From contig JAFSOA010000010.1 in assembly GCA_017447265.1 (NCBI GenBank), positions 1 to 64,000 of the forward strand: a stretch of 64,000 nt of DNA. The letters run 5' to 3'. This stretch comes from Bacteroidales bacterium. Its GTDB lineage: Bacteria > Bacteroidota > Bacteroidia > Bacteroidales > UBA932. The notes below the pieces were generated by a model. It saw only the letters and a program-made list of their open reading frames with translations, was not told the origin of the DNA and ran no database searches. The translations under genes were made by a program, and so were the position numbers. Shown here piece by piece: positions 9,191 to 16,708 of this stretch (positions within the stretch are counted from its first letter, which is position 1; each line of letters opens with the position of its first letter).

Positions 9191-10495
9191 TTATTTTTGT
9201 TTCAATTCTTCATTCAGTTCATCCAACAGTTGCTGCTTCTGCCGACGCAGGCGGCTGTTGAACAGGTAGCGCCAGGAGGAAGCCAGCCGCCGCAGCTGCT
9301 CGAACCATTCGTAGGCCAGCAGGGGAGCCGGGACTGCCAGGACCAGTGCGGCCAGTGCCCAGTACCACTTGACGGTGCAGAAGAGCACGATGGCGGCCAC
9401 GAGCAGCAGGAAGGTCCAGAGCACGACGATGACCCCGAAGCGCAGGGAATTGCGGAAGGATGCGTCGTCCGTGCGGGAAGCGAGCCATTCGCAGGCGCCC
9501 AGGGCCGGACAGCTTCCCAGCGTGAAGGCCAGCCCGAACGGGAGGGCCAGCAGCATGAGCAGCATCCGCCACAGGGCCTTGGCCAGGGGATTGCGGGCGT
9601 GGGCGGCATGGATGCTCACCCTGGCTTTCTGCCGGGCCTGTTTCCAGGCGAGGGCTTTGTCAAAGAGCTGCCGGGCTTTCTCCGGCTGCTGCCGGCGGAG
9701 CTGCTGCAGTTCCGCCACGGCGGCCTTGTTGGCGGCCTTGCGCGCCTCCAGCCGGCATTCCGGCACCGGCCCGCTCATGAGCTTGGCCAGTTCCCAGGTC
9801 GCCTCGTAATCGTCATCATCCGGGATGTAGACGATCTGTTCCCGCAAATGCGCCGCCGTCACGTCGCGGATCAGGGACAGCTGCTGCGGTTCGTTCATCT
9901 CCGGGTGGGCGGCCAGCAGTTCCGTCACGTCGATGGCCTGGCCGAAAGAGACCAGCAGCGTGGACCGCAGGCGATAGTAATCGCCATATTCAAGCCCGAT
10001 GGGGACGATGTAAACGTGCCGTCCCTCCTCGATTGTCCTGACAGCGCCGCAGGCAATGCGCGAAAGCCCTTTTCCCAGCGGAAGCAGGCTGTGCATCGAA
10101 CGGTGCGTTCCTTCCGGTAAGATGCAGAATGGGACCCGATTGTTGAGTACCTCGATGCATTTTTCGACGGTGTCGTCGCTGCTCAGCACGCTGCGGAAGC
10201 CGTCGCGCAGACGGTTGATGGGCATGATCTTGAGGAAAGTCAGGATCTTGCGGATCACCGGGTTCTGGAAGATATCGGCACGCGCCACAAAGACTTTGTG
10301 CCGGTGATCCATGTCCAGGACGGCGAAGGCGTCCATCAGGGCGTTGCAGTGATTGGGCGCGAGAATGACGGCGCCCTCCTTCGGAACATTGTCAAGGCCC
10401 ACATACTTCATCCTTTTGAAGCAGCCCCGAAACCAGCGGTCGGTGAGATAGCGGAGCAGGAAGTAGCAGCTGTCGTTCTCGTATATTTTTTTCAT
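9191..10495 (-). CDS. PlsC-like lysophospholipid/glycerolipid acyltransferase with C-terminal membrane segments
   Basis: A 434-aa member of the 1-acylglycerol-3-phosphate acyltransferase superfamily. The acceptor motif is PNHCNALMD (His49, Asp55), an HX5D spacing rather than the classical HX4D; this form occurs in a Bacteroidetes/GPAT-like branch. The second motif is LPEGTHRS (about 126-133). After a charged helical region (about 255-310), three to four hydrophobic segments (about 315-400) anchor it in the membrane, and the tail is basic and coiled. It is the first gene of the minus-strand operon with an Omp85 barrel and three lipoproteins. Lipid or lipoprotein acylation coupled to envelope assembly is a hypothesis only. 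Confidence 0.82.
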   Translation of the reverse strand: MKKIYENDSCYFLLRYLTDRWFRGCFKRMKYVGLDNVPKEGAVILAPNHCNALMDAFAVLDMDHRHKVFVARADIFQNPVIRKILTFLKIMPINRLRDGFRSVLSSDDTVEKCIEVLNNRVPFCILPEGTHRSMHSLLPLGKGLSRIACGAVRTIEEGRHVYIVPIGLEYGDYYRLRSTLLVSFGQAIDVTELLAAHPEMNEPQQLSLIRDVTAAHLREQIVYIPDDDDYEATWELAKLMSGPVPECRLEARKAANKAAVAELQQLRRQQPEKARQLFDKALAWKQARQKARVSIHAAHARNPLAKALWRMLLMLLALPFGLAFTLGSCPALGACEWLASRTDDASFRNSLRFGVIVVLWTFLLLVAAIVLFCTVKWYWALAALVLAVPAPLLAYEWFEQLRRLASSWRYLFNSRLRRQKQQLLDELNEELKQK

Positions 10496-10562
10496 GCTGG
10501 ATTAAGCCAATCTAATAAATCGCTAAGGTAGCAAAACTGGGCGAATTTTCCCAGAATTTATT

Positions 10563-10570
10563 TATATTTG
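10563..10570 (+). promoter_or_regulatory. Bacteroides-type -7 box TATATTTG, leaderless arrangement
   Basis: Matches TAnnTTTG and ends 4 nt before the ATG at 10575. The transcription start would fall at or next to the start codon. No good -33 TTTG at 19-21 nt upstream is seen. Confidence 0.6.
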
Positions 10571-10574
10571 TAGT

Positions 10575-11540
10575 ATGGCTTACACCCTGATGTTCTACAA
10601 TCTCGAGAATCTCTATGACACCATAGATGATCCGAAGACCGACGACGACGCCTACACGCCGATGGGCGACCGTCGCTGGACCCGTGAAAAATACCTCAAG
10701 AAGCTGGCGAACCTGAGCGAGATCTTCTCCGCCGTGGCGTCGGCCCACAACGGCTTCCCCGTGGTGGCCGGCGTCTCGGAAGTCGAGAATCTCAAGGTGC
10801 TGCAGGACCTGGTGTCGCAGAAGCGGATGGCGGGCGCCCATTACAAATGCCTCCATTTCGAGTCGAACGACGCGCGCGGCGTGGAGGTGGGCATGCTCTA
10901 CCGTCCCGACAAGTTCACGCTCATGGGCTGCGAGCCGCTCAAGCTGGTCCTGCGCAGCGGGCGCGAATACATCGGCCGCGACATCCTCTCGGCCTGGGGC
11001 TCGATCGACGGCGAGATGTTCGCCTTCTACGTCTGCCACTTCCTGTCGCGCCGGACGGGTGTCGCCGCCTCCGAAGGTTTCCGCCGTGCCGGCGCCGAGA
11101 CGGTGCGCGACCATGCCGCCGCCATGCGCCGCGACTATCCCGACATCAAGGTCGTCATCCTGGGCGACATGAACGACAACCCCTCCGACGAGGCGCTGGC
11201 CATGCTGCTCCGTGCCCACAAGAACATCTTCAACGTGCCGGAAGGGGAGTATTTCAACCCGTTCTGGAAGCTCTCCGACGAAGGGAAGGGGACCAGCATC
11301 CACAACCACCGCTGGGTGCTCTACGACAACATCATCGTGTCGCACAACATGCTCCCGTCCTACGCCGGGCTCAAAGGCTTCCGTCTCTGCCGCATCGACG
11401 GCAAGAACCATTACGGCGAGATCTTCTGCCGCAACTTCATGCTCCGCAAAGGCGCCCCGCGCCGCAGCTACTACGGCAACGCCTTCGACAACGGCTACAG
11501 CGACCATCTGCCGGTGCTCATCAAGATCGACAAGCGATGA
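10575..11540 (+). CDS. Endonuclease/exonuclease/phosphatase (EEP) family protein
   Basis: A 321-aa protein with the EEP (DNase I/AP endonuclease/inositol phosphatase) pattern: FYNLENLYDTIDD near the start (metal-binding Asn and Asp), SEVEN (catalytic Glu region), LGDMNDNPSD (the conserved GDxN) and a terminal YSDHLPV with the catalytic His. No signal peptide is seen, so it is probably cytoplasmic. The start is fixed by the -7 box 4 nt upstream. Its stop overlaps the start of the HAD phosphatase gene (ATGA), so the two are translationally coupled. The substrate cannot be told from sequence; nucleic acid or phosphoester are both possible. Confidence 0.85.
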   Translation: MAYTLMFYNLENLYDTIDDPKTDDDAYTPMGDRRWTREKYLKKLANLSEIFSAVASAHNGFPVVAGVSEVENLKVLQDLVSQKRMAGAHYKCLHFESNDARGVEVGMLYRPDKFTLMGCEPLKLVLRSGREYIGRDILSAWGSIDGEMFAFYVCHFLSRRTGVAASEGFRRAGAETVRDHAAAMRRDYPDIKVVILGDMNDNPSDEALAMLLRAHKNIFNVPEGEYFNPFWKLSDEGKGTSIHNHRWVLYDNIIVSHNMLPSYAGLKGFRLCRIDGKNHYGEIFCRNFMLRKGAPRRSYYGNAFDNGYSDHLPVLIKIDKR

Positions 11541-12190
11541 AGGCCTACACCGATTTCGTCTTTGACATCGACGGCACGCTGCTCGACACGGAGCGTACGG
11601 GCGTGCTTTCGCTCATGCAGACCATCCGTGAACTGACGGACCGGGAAGTCAGCTACGAAGAGGCCTACCGCTTTTTCGGGGTGCCGAGCGCCCGGGCTTC
11701 CGCTTCGCTGGGCGTTGCCGACAAAGAGCGCTTCGCCGCCGTCTGGGAGGAGCATTTTCAGGAACTGATGTATCTGGTGGCGCCTTTTCCGGGTGTGGAG
11801 GAAGTGCTGGATGCGCTGAAGGAAAAGGGGGTCCGCACCGGACTGGTCACTTCACGCTCCCGTTTCGAGGTCGACTACGACCCGCACCTGGCGAAGCTTC
11901 TGCCGCGTTTCGACGCGCTGGTGTGCGCCGAGGATTCCGTGCGCCACAAGCCCGATCCCGACCCGATGCTGGCGTATTTCGCCAAGACGGGCGCGGAGGC
12001 CGCCACGACACTTTTCATCGGCGACACGATGCACGATTACCAGTGCGGGCATGCCGCCGGCTGCGATTTCGCGCTGGCTGACTGGAAAAAGCGGGGAATG
12101 CAGGGGATTGCGGCGGACTACTGTTTCAGCGACGAGGCCGGATTGCGCTCGCTTATGCGTTTCTCCCGGCGCTGCTTCTCCTTGCCGTAG
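11537..12190 (+). CDS. HAD-superfamily phosphatase (phosphoglycolate phosphatase-like)
   Basis: A 217-aa HAD hydrolase. Motif I is FDIDGTLLDTE (Asp10 nucleophile, Asp12 acid/base), motif II is the Thr/Ser in LVTSRS, motif III is Lys in HKPDPDPM, and motif IV is FIGDTMHDYQCG. The helical cap lies between motifs I and II, as in subfamily IA enzymes such as phosphoglycolate phosphatase or beta-phosphoglucomutase. The ATG at 11537 overlaps the previous stop as ATGA. The last 73 bp overlap the 3' end of the convergent gene at 12118-12537. Confidence 0.88.
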   Translation: MKAYTDFVFDIDGTLLDTERTGVLSLMQTIRELTDREVSYEEAYRFFGVPSARASASLGVADKERFAAVWEEHFQELMYLVAPFPGVEEVLDALKEKGVRTGLVTSRSRFEVDYDPHLAKLLPRFDALVCAEDSVRHKPDPDPMLAYFAKTGAEAATTLFIGDTMHDYQCGHAAGCDFALADWKKRGMQGIAADYCFSDEAGLRSLMRFSRRCFSLP

Positions 12191-12537
12191 GACGACTTCA
12201 TGTACTTGTTCCACTGATCTTTCGTGAAAAAGCGCTGGAACGCTTCGTCGGTGGCCTGCATCCACTGGTCGGAGATGGCCTGGTACGTGTCCGCGTTGCT
12301 GGCGCCGGTCTTCCGGGCCTCTTCGAACGCTTCGTTCATCGCGTGGTAGTTGTACTGCAGGATCGAGTCGACGAAGAACACCTGCACCTCGTCGAGCTTG
12401 AAGGTGCGGGTCAGGTTGTCGATCTGGTTGGCGATAATCTGGTCGATGTCGGGCTGCTGCGGCTCCTGGGCCCGGGCGGCAGGCACGCTCAGCAGCAGTG
12501 CGGCTGCCAGCAGCAGAATCTGAAACAAGCGGTTCAT
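12118..12537 (-). CDS. Small secreted/periplasmic protein of unknown function
   Basis: A 139-aa protein starting MNRLFQILLLAAALLLSVPA with signal peptidase I-like site ARAQ. The mature part is helical and charged (QPDIDQIIANQIDNLTRTF, then FFVDSILQYNYHAMNEAFEE) with a strongly basic tail (KEKQRREKRI). No known domain is recognised. The start at 12537 is chosen over an upstream in-frame Met because the signal peptide begins there and a -7 box TATCTTTG ends 4 nt before it. It converges on and overlaps the HAD gene by 73 bp. Confidence 0.7.
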   Translation of the reverse strand: MNRLFQILLLAAALLLSVPAARAQEPQQPDIDQIIANQIDNLTRTFKLDEVQVFFVDSILQYNYHAMNEAFEEARKTGASNADTYQAISDQWMQATDEAFQRFFTKDQWNKYMKSSYGKEKQRREKRISERNPASSLKQ

Positions 12538-12541
12538 TTGG

Positions 12542-12549
12542 CAAAGATA
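12542..12549 (-). promoter_or_regulatory. Bacteroides-type -7 box TATCTTTG, leaderless arrangement
   Basis: On the minus strand TATCTTTG is followed by CCAA and then ATG at 12537, a 4-nt gap that implies a leaderless mRNA. Confidence 0.6.
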
Positions 12550-12599
12550 CGCTATTTTTTTATCTTCGTGGAACAAATCAAGACCAAAATCCTACCAGA

Positions 12600-14258
12600 A
12601 TGAAACGAATTCTCGCCCTTGCCGCCTGCGTGCTGCTTTTCGCGCGCCCCGCGGCAGACGCCTGCACCAATGTCATCGTGACCAAAGGGGCCTCCGCCGA
12701 CGGTTCCTGCATGGTAACCTACGCCGCCGACTCCCACCAGCTTTACGGTGAGCTCTATTTCCGCCCCGCCGCCAACCATCCGCTCGGCGCCATGCTCGAT
12801 ATCTACGACTGGGACAGCGGCTACTACCGCGGCAAGATCGCCCAGGTGCCCCACACCTACCAGACGGTCGGCAACATGAACGAGCACCAGCTCATCATCA
12901 TGGAGACCACCTTCGGCGGCCGGCCGAACCTGGAGAACAAGGACGGCATCATGGACTACGGCTCGCTGATCTACGTGACGCTGCAGCGCGCCCGCACCGC
13001 CCGCGAGGCCATCCGGGTCATGGACCAGCTGGTGCAGACCTATGGCTACTGCTCCGAGGGCGAGACCTTTTCGATCGCCGACAAGAATGAGTGCTGGATC
13101 TTCGAGATTGTGGGCAAGGGCGAGCAGAAAGGCGCTGTGTGGGTGGCCGTCCGCATTCCCGACGGCATGATCTCCGCGCACGCCAACCAGAGCCGCATCC
13201 ACCATTTTCCGCTCAACGATCCGGAGAACTGCCTCTATACCCCCGATGTGATCTCGTTTGCCCGCGAAAAGGGCTTCTTCACGGGCAGCGACGCCGAATT
13301 CAGCTTCTGCGACGCGTACTGCCCCGCCGACTGGAGCGGACTCCGCGGCTGCGAGGCCCGCGTGTGGTCGGCGTTCCGCCTGCTGGGCGGCGCCAACTTC
13401 GATGCCGACAAGTACCTGGACTTCGCCTGGGGTGAGAATCCGACCAACAAGATGCCGCTCTACATCCGTCCGGAAGGCAAGGTGAGCGTCAAGGCACTGG
13501 CCGACGTGATGCGCGACCACTACGAAGGCACGCCCTTCGATTTCAGCGAAGATGTGGGTGCCGGCGTGAGCCGCCTGCCTTACCGCTGGCGTCCCATGAG
13601 CTTCGAGCTCGACGGAAAAGAATATATGTTCGAACGTTCGATCGCCACGCAGCAGACCGGCTTCTGGTATCTGGGCCAGGCCCGGGGCTGGCTGCCCGAC
13701 GTGGTGGGCGGCCTGCTGTGGTTCGGCGTGGACGATGCCGCCACCAGCGCCCTGACGCCCATCTATACCAACATTACCGCGGTGCCCGAATGTTTCCGCG
13801 AGGGCAACGGCTCCATGCTCGAGTACAGTCCGACATCGGCTTTCTGGCTCTTCAACCGCGTGGCGCAGTATGCCTATCTGTTCTACGACCGCGTGCAGCC
13901 GGAGGTCCGTGCCTGCATCGACCAGTATGAAAACGAGAATCTCGAACTCGTGAAAGTCTATGACGAGCGGGCGCTCCGGATGGTGCAGAACGGCAATGAA
14001 GCCCAGGCGAAGCGCATGCTCACGGAATGGTGCAGGCACCGTTCCCAGTATCTGTTCGACCAGTGGACTGGCCTGAGCAACTACCTGCTGGTGAAGTTCA
14101 TGGACGGCAATGTGAAGCGCCAGAACGAAGACGGCTCCTTCCAGGACAACGGTTCAGGCAAGCCGATTCCGGCTTCGCCCCAGCACCCCAAGTTCCGGGA
14201 ACGCTGGTTGCGCGGCGTGGTGAAGGACCACGGTGCCGTCATGGAAATCAAGAAATAA
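12600..14258 (+). CDS. Peptidase family C69 dipeptidase (PepD-like), secreted
   Basis: An N-terminal nucleophile hydrolase of 552 aa. A short signal peptide (MKRILALAACVLLFARPAAD, then A) is followed directly by Cys22 in CTNVIVTKGASADGS, the pattern of C69 enzymes, where the N-terminal Cys exposed by processing is the nucleophile. Further conserved blocks are NEHQLIIMETTFGG, MDYGSLIYVTLQRA and ISAHANQSRI. The family cleaves dipeptides with broad specificity; the signal peptide points to the periplasm or surface. The ATG at 12600 is chosen because it begins the signal peptide. The gene ends 3 bp before the stop of the convergent BACON gene. Confidence 0.9.
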   Translation: MKRILALAACVLLFARPAADACTNVIVTKGASADGSCMVTYAADSHQLYGELYFRPAANHPLGAMLDIYDWDSGYYRGKIAQVPHTYQTVGNMNEHQLIIMETTFGGRPNLENKDGIMDYGSLIYVTLQRARTAREAIRVMDQLVQTYGYCSEGETFSIADKNECWIFEIVGKGEQKGAVWVAVRIPDGMISAHANQSRIHHFPLNDPENCLYTPDVISFAREKGFFTGSDAEFSFCDAYCPADWSGLRGCEARVWSAFRLLGGANFDADKYLDFAWGENPTNKMPLYIRPEGKVSVKALADVMRDHYEGTPFDFSEDVGAGVSRLPYRWRPMSFELDGKEYMFERSIATQQTGFWYLGQARGWLPDVVGGLLWFGVDDAATSALTPIYTNITAVPECFREGNGSMLEYSPTSAFWLFNRVAQYAYLFYDRVQPEVRACIDQYENENLELVKVYDERALRMVQNGNEAQAKRMLTEWCRHRSQYLFDQWTGLSNYLLVKFMDGNVKRQNEDGSFQDNGSGKPIPASPQHPKFRERWLRGVVKDHGAVMEIKK

Positions 14259-14261
14259 TCG

Positions 14262-14642
14262 TTATTCCGGGCTTGACCCGGAATCCCCCGCCTGGATGAC
14301 CACGAGCTTCTTCTCGATGGCTTCCGACTTGAAATAGAGAATACCGGTCCGCTCCGCCTGGCCGGTATTTTGACGTACATAGATGGTGACGGTCGCGCTT
14401 TCTTCGAACCATTCGGGCCAGGACGTGATCCATTCGGAACCCTGTTCGGCCTCTGTCTTGGAGATGACGTTGGTCGTCAGGAAGATGTCGGCCGAATCGG
14501 CCATGGCGTTGAAGCGCAGGGTGTCGGGCGCGATGCTGAGATCGGGCAGGATGTATTTCTCGCAGCCCGTGAACTGTGCGGCGGCGGCCAGCACGAGCAG
14601 GATGGAAACGAGGATGGAAGGTATTTTGCGCACGATCATCAT
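14262..14642 (-). CDS. Small lipoprotein with a single BACON-like domain
   Basis: A 126-aa lipoprotein: MMIVRKIPSILVSILLVLAA leads to a probable lipobox (FTGC, Cys27). The rest is one BACON-like beta sandwich (LSIAPDTLRFNAMADSADIF, WITSWPEWFEESATVTIYV, then a ...KKLVVIQAG end strand). The C-terminal residues DSGSSPE are encoded by a palindromic repeat of the CCGGGTCAAGCCCGG family (14264-14284), so the reading frame has absorbed a repeat. A degenerate -7 box TACCTTCG lies upstream on the minus strand, divergent from the promoter of 14688. BACON domains are thought to bind carbohydrate or mucin. Confidence 0.75.
   Translation of the reverse strand: MMIVRKIPSILVSILLVLAAAAQFTGCEKYILPDLSIAPDTLRFNAMADSADIFLTTNVISKTEAEQGSEWITSWPEWFEESATVTIYVRQNTGQAERTGILYFKSEAIEKKLVVIQAGDSGSSPE
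14264..14284. repeat. CCGGGTCAAGCCCGG-family palindrome
   Basis: ATTCCGGG (14264-14271), loop CTTGA, CCCGGAAT (14277-14284): a perfect 8-bp stem. It lies between two convergent genes and overlaps the end of the minus-strand BACON gene. It may serve as a shared 3' end. Related copies are at 38160-38180, 38197-38215 and, inside a gene, 39489-39507. Confidence 0.75.
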
Positions 14643-14675
14643 TGTTTGGGATGCGAAGGTATGAAAAAAAAATGA

Positions 14676-14683
14676 TAATTTTG
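14676..14683 (+). promoter_or_regulatory. Bacteroides-type -7 box TAATTTTG, leaderless arrangement
   Basis: Matches TAnnTTTG; the next 4 nt are CGGT and then the ATG at 14688. It would drive the five-gene TBDR operon from 14688 to 22194. Confidence 0.6.
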
Positions 14684-14687
14684 CGGT

Positions 14688-15308
14688 ATGAAACGTTATC
14701 TGCTCCTTGTCGTCCTCTGCCTGGCAGCCGTGTCCTGTGACCAGGACACCAATTTCTACATAACGCCCAACCATACTTCGTTTGTGCTCGGGCCCAATGG
14801 CGGAAGCTTCGACGACGTACTCTTTACCAACGGCAGCTGGACCTGCACGGTATCCGACGACGCCGCAACGGTGACGCCGATGTCCGGTGACTACACCACG
14901 CCTTTCCGGGTGGTGGTGGGCACCAACAACGAGCGCTTTACCAAGTCCATCCGCATCAAGTTCACCTCGACCCTCGGTGACCTTTCCCGTACCGCCAACG
15001 TGGTGGTCACGCAGGACTGTTTCCCTTTCATCTTCGCCGATGAGACCCTCAGGACCATCGGTCCCGAAGGCGGCCGGGTTTTCTTCACGGTCAATTCCAA
15101 CGAGCCCTGGGTCATGCTGGAGCCGGATGGCAGCGTTCTTCCGGCCGGTTTCAGCGCAGAACCGCACAACGGCGGCCCCAACAACACGACGGTCACGCTC
15201 GACATCCCCGTCAACGATACGGGCGAGGAGCGGTGGCTCGAAGTCCTGCTTCGTCTGGAGAGCGACCCTGAAGTCTATGTGATCCTGACCGTCATCCAAT
15301 CCTTTTGA
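14688..15308 (+). CDS. Lipoprotein with two BACON-like domains
   Basis: A 206-aa lipoprotein with signal peptide MKRYLLLVVLCLAAVSC (Cys17). Two tandem beta domains follow: residues about 25-110 (SFVLGPNGGSFDDVLFTN, ending TANVVVTQD) and about 113-206 (TIGPEGGRVFFTVNSNEPW, ending VILTVIQSF). Both have the BACON signature of a GPxGG..F.V..N..W opening and a final (V/I)xQ strand. It is the first gene of the operon and is placed 17 bp before the next BACON lipoprotein. Likely a surface-exposed binding accessory to the downstream TBDR; the ligand is unknown. Confidence 0.82.
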   Translation: MKRYLLLVVLCLAAVSCDQDTNFYITPNHTSFVLGPNGGSFDDVLFTNGSWTCTVSDDAATVTPMSGDYTTPFRVVVGTNNERFTKSIRIKFTSTLGDLSRTANVVVTQDCFPFIFADETLRTIGPEGGRVFFTVNSNEPWVMLEPDGSVLPAGFSAEPHNGGPNNTTVTLDIPVNDTGEERWLEVLLRLESDPEVYVILTVIQSF

Positions 15309-15325
15309 ATCGTAAAACCATGCAT

Positions 15326-16705
15326 ATGAAAAAGTTTTTTGCAATTTTGGCAGCAGGCCTTTTCCTTTTCGCGGCCTGCGAGCCCGCACCGGTTCTCTCG
15401 GTCAGTCCGAACCAGCTGGAATTCAGCGCTGAAGGCGGCAGCCAGTCCATTTCCGTCACCGCCAACAATGTATGGGACGTCATCCCTGACAATAGCGGCA
15501 TCATTACCGTTTCGCCCGCTTCCGGTACCGGAAACGGCTATTTTACCCTGACGGTCAAACCCAACACCACCGCTTCCATCCTGAGCGCCAGCGTCACCGT
15601 CGTCTGCACCAGCCGGGATGAAACGGCCCGTCAGACGGTCTCCATCAGCCAGCTCTGCCAGGCTGGCAGCATCAGTCTCGAAAAACTCGAATGCGACCCG
15701 CCGCAGGCAGCGGACAAACATCTCTCCGCGGAAGGATGTGTCATGAAAATGACGCTCGTGGCCAACTCGGCCTGGACGATCCGCTGTGCAGCCTCCGACG
15801 TGACGCTCGATGCTACGGGCGGCAACGCCGGCACGACGGTCGTAACCGCCACCGTTCCCCCCTGCCCGGTCTTCGAAGGCCGTAAGATTGAATTCATGCT
15901 GTCTTGCCAGACTGCCATAGGCGGCGAAGATGCCACGCTCGGCTTCACCCAGGACGGCGGCATCGTTGTCTATGGTGGTGAAACCTATCATGCCGTGAAG
16001 ATGAAAGACGGTAAGTGGTGGATGAAGGAAAATCTGCGTTATGTCCCTGAAGGCATGACCCCGTCTTCCGATCTCAACAATGTGACGGCCGGTGTTTACT
16101 ATCCGCTGGTCATGAATGCCGACAACACCGGTCTCGCGTTCTCCACCGACGCCGCTGTCATCAAGGCCAAAGGCTATCTGTACCAGGCCGAGGTGGCCCT
16201 GGGCAAGAAGGTCGGTGACCTCACCACCGTGGAGGCGGCAGAGGCGTTGAACGGCACGCAGGGTATCTGCCCGAAAGGCTGGCACGTGCCCACGAGCGAC
16301 GATATCATCAATCTGGTCGGCAAGGCAGTCTCGCCGCTGGCCACCAAGACGGACGCTCCCTATTACGACGGCAAGAACGGCTCCATCGTCATGCTCAACG
16401 AAGACGGCTTCAACATGGATGCTTTCGGCTCTGTCTCCATCCTGGACAACACCAAGACCGCCGGTACCTTCCTGGGCTGGGCCAAGGGCTATCCCGAGAA
16501 GATTTCTTCCGGTATGTTCTGCGGCTCCACCTACGCCGGTGTCACCTACAACACCAAGGATGACCCCGCTTCCGGCGTGAAGAACCTCCAGTTCTTCGGT
16601 TTCATGCCCATGACCAACAAGGCCACGGAGGCGGAGTACACCTGCAATGGCTCCAAGGTGAGCTATCGCATTGCTGCCCCGCTGCGTTGCGTCAAAGACA
16701 ACTAA
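15326..16705 (+). CDS. BACON-domain lipoprotein with C-terminal FISUMP-like domain
   Basis: A 459-aa lipoprotein (start MKKFFAILAAGLFLFAAC; an alternative Met lies 6 bp upstream at 15320). The first BACON domain is at about 23-105 (SVSPNQLEFSAEGGSQSISV to TVSISQ) and a second divergent one at about 110-205. From about 212 comes a domain like the Fibrobacter succinogenes major paralogous (FISUMP) family: WWMKENLRYVPEG, GYLYQAEVALGKK, QGICPKGWHVPTSDDI and a terminal LRCVKDN. FISUMP domains are found on surface proteins of several gut bacteria. The gene is 3 bp upstream of the TBDR, so it is probably its surface lipoprotein partner. Confidence 0.82.
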   Translation: MKKFFAILAAGLFLFAACEPAPVLSVSPNQLEFSAEGGSQSISVTANNVWDVIPDNSGIITVSPASGTGNGYFTLTVKPNTTASILSASVTVVCTSRDETARQTVSISQLCQAGSISLEKLECDPPQAADKHLSAEGCVMKMTLVANSAWTIRCAASDVTLDATGGNAGTTVVTATVPPCPVFEGRKIEFMLSCQTAIGGEDATLGFTQDGGIVVYGGETYHAVKMKDGKWWMKENLRYVPEGMTPSSDLNNVTAGVYYPLVMNADNTGLAFSTDAAVIKAKGYLYQAEVALGKKVGDLTTVEAAEALNGTQGICPKGWHVPTSDDIINLVGKAVSPLATKTDAPYYDGKNGSIVMLNEDGFNMDAFGSVSILDNTKTAGTFLGWAKGYPEKISSGMFCGSTYAGVTYNTKDDPASGVKNLQFFGFMPMTNKATEAEYTCNGSKVSYRIAAPLRCVKDN

Positions 16706-16708
16706 GCC

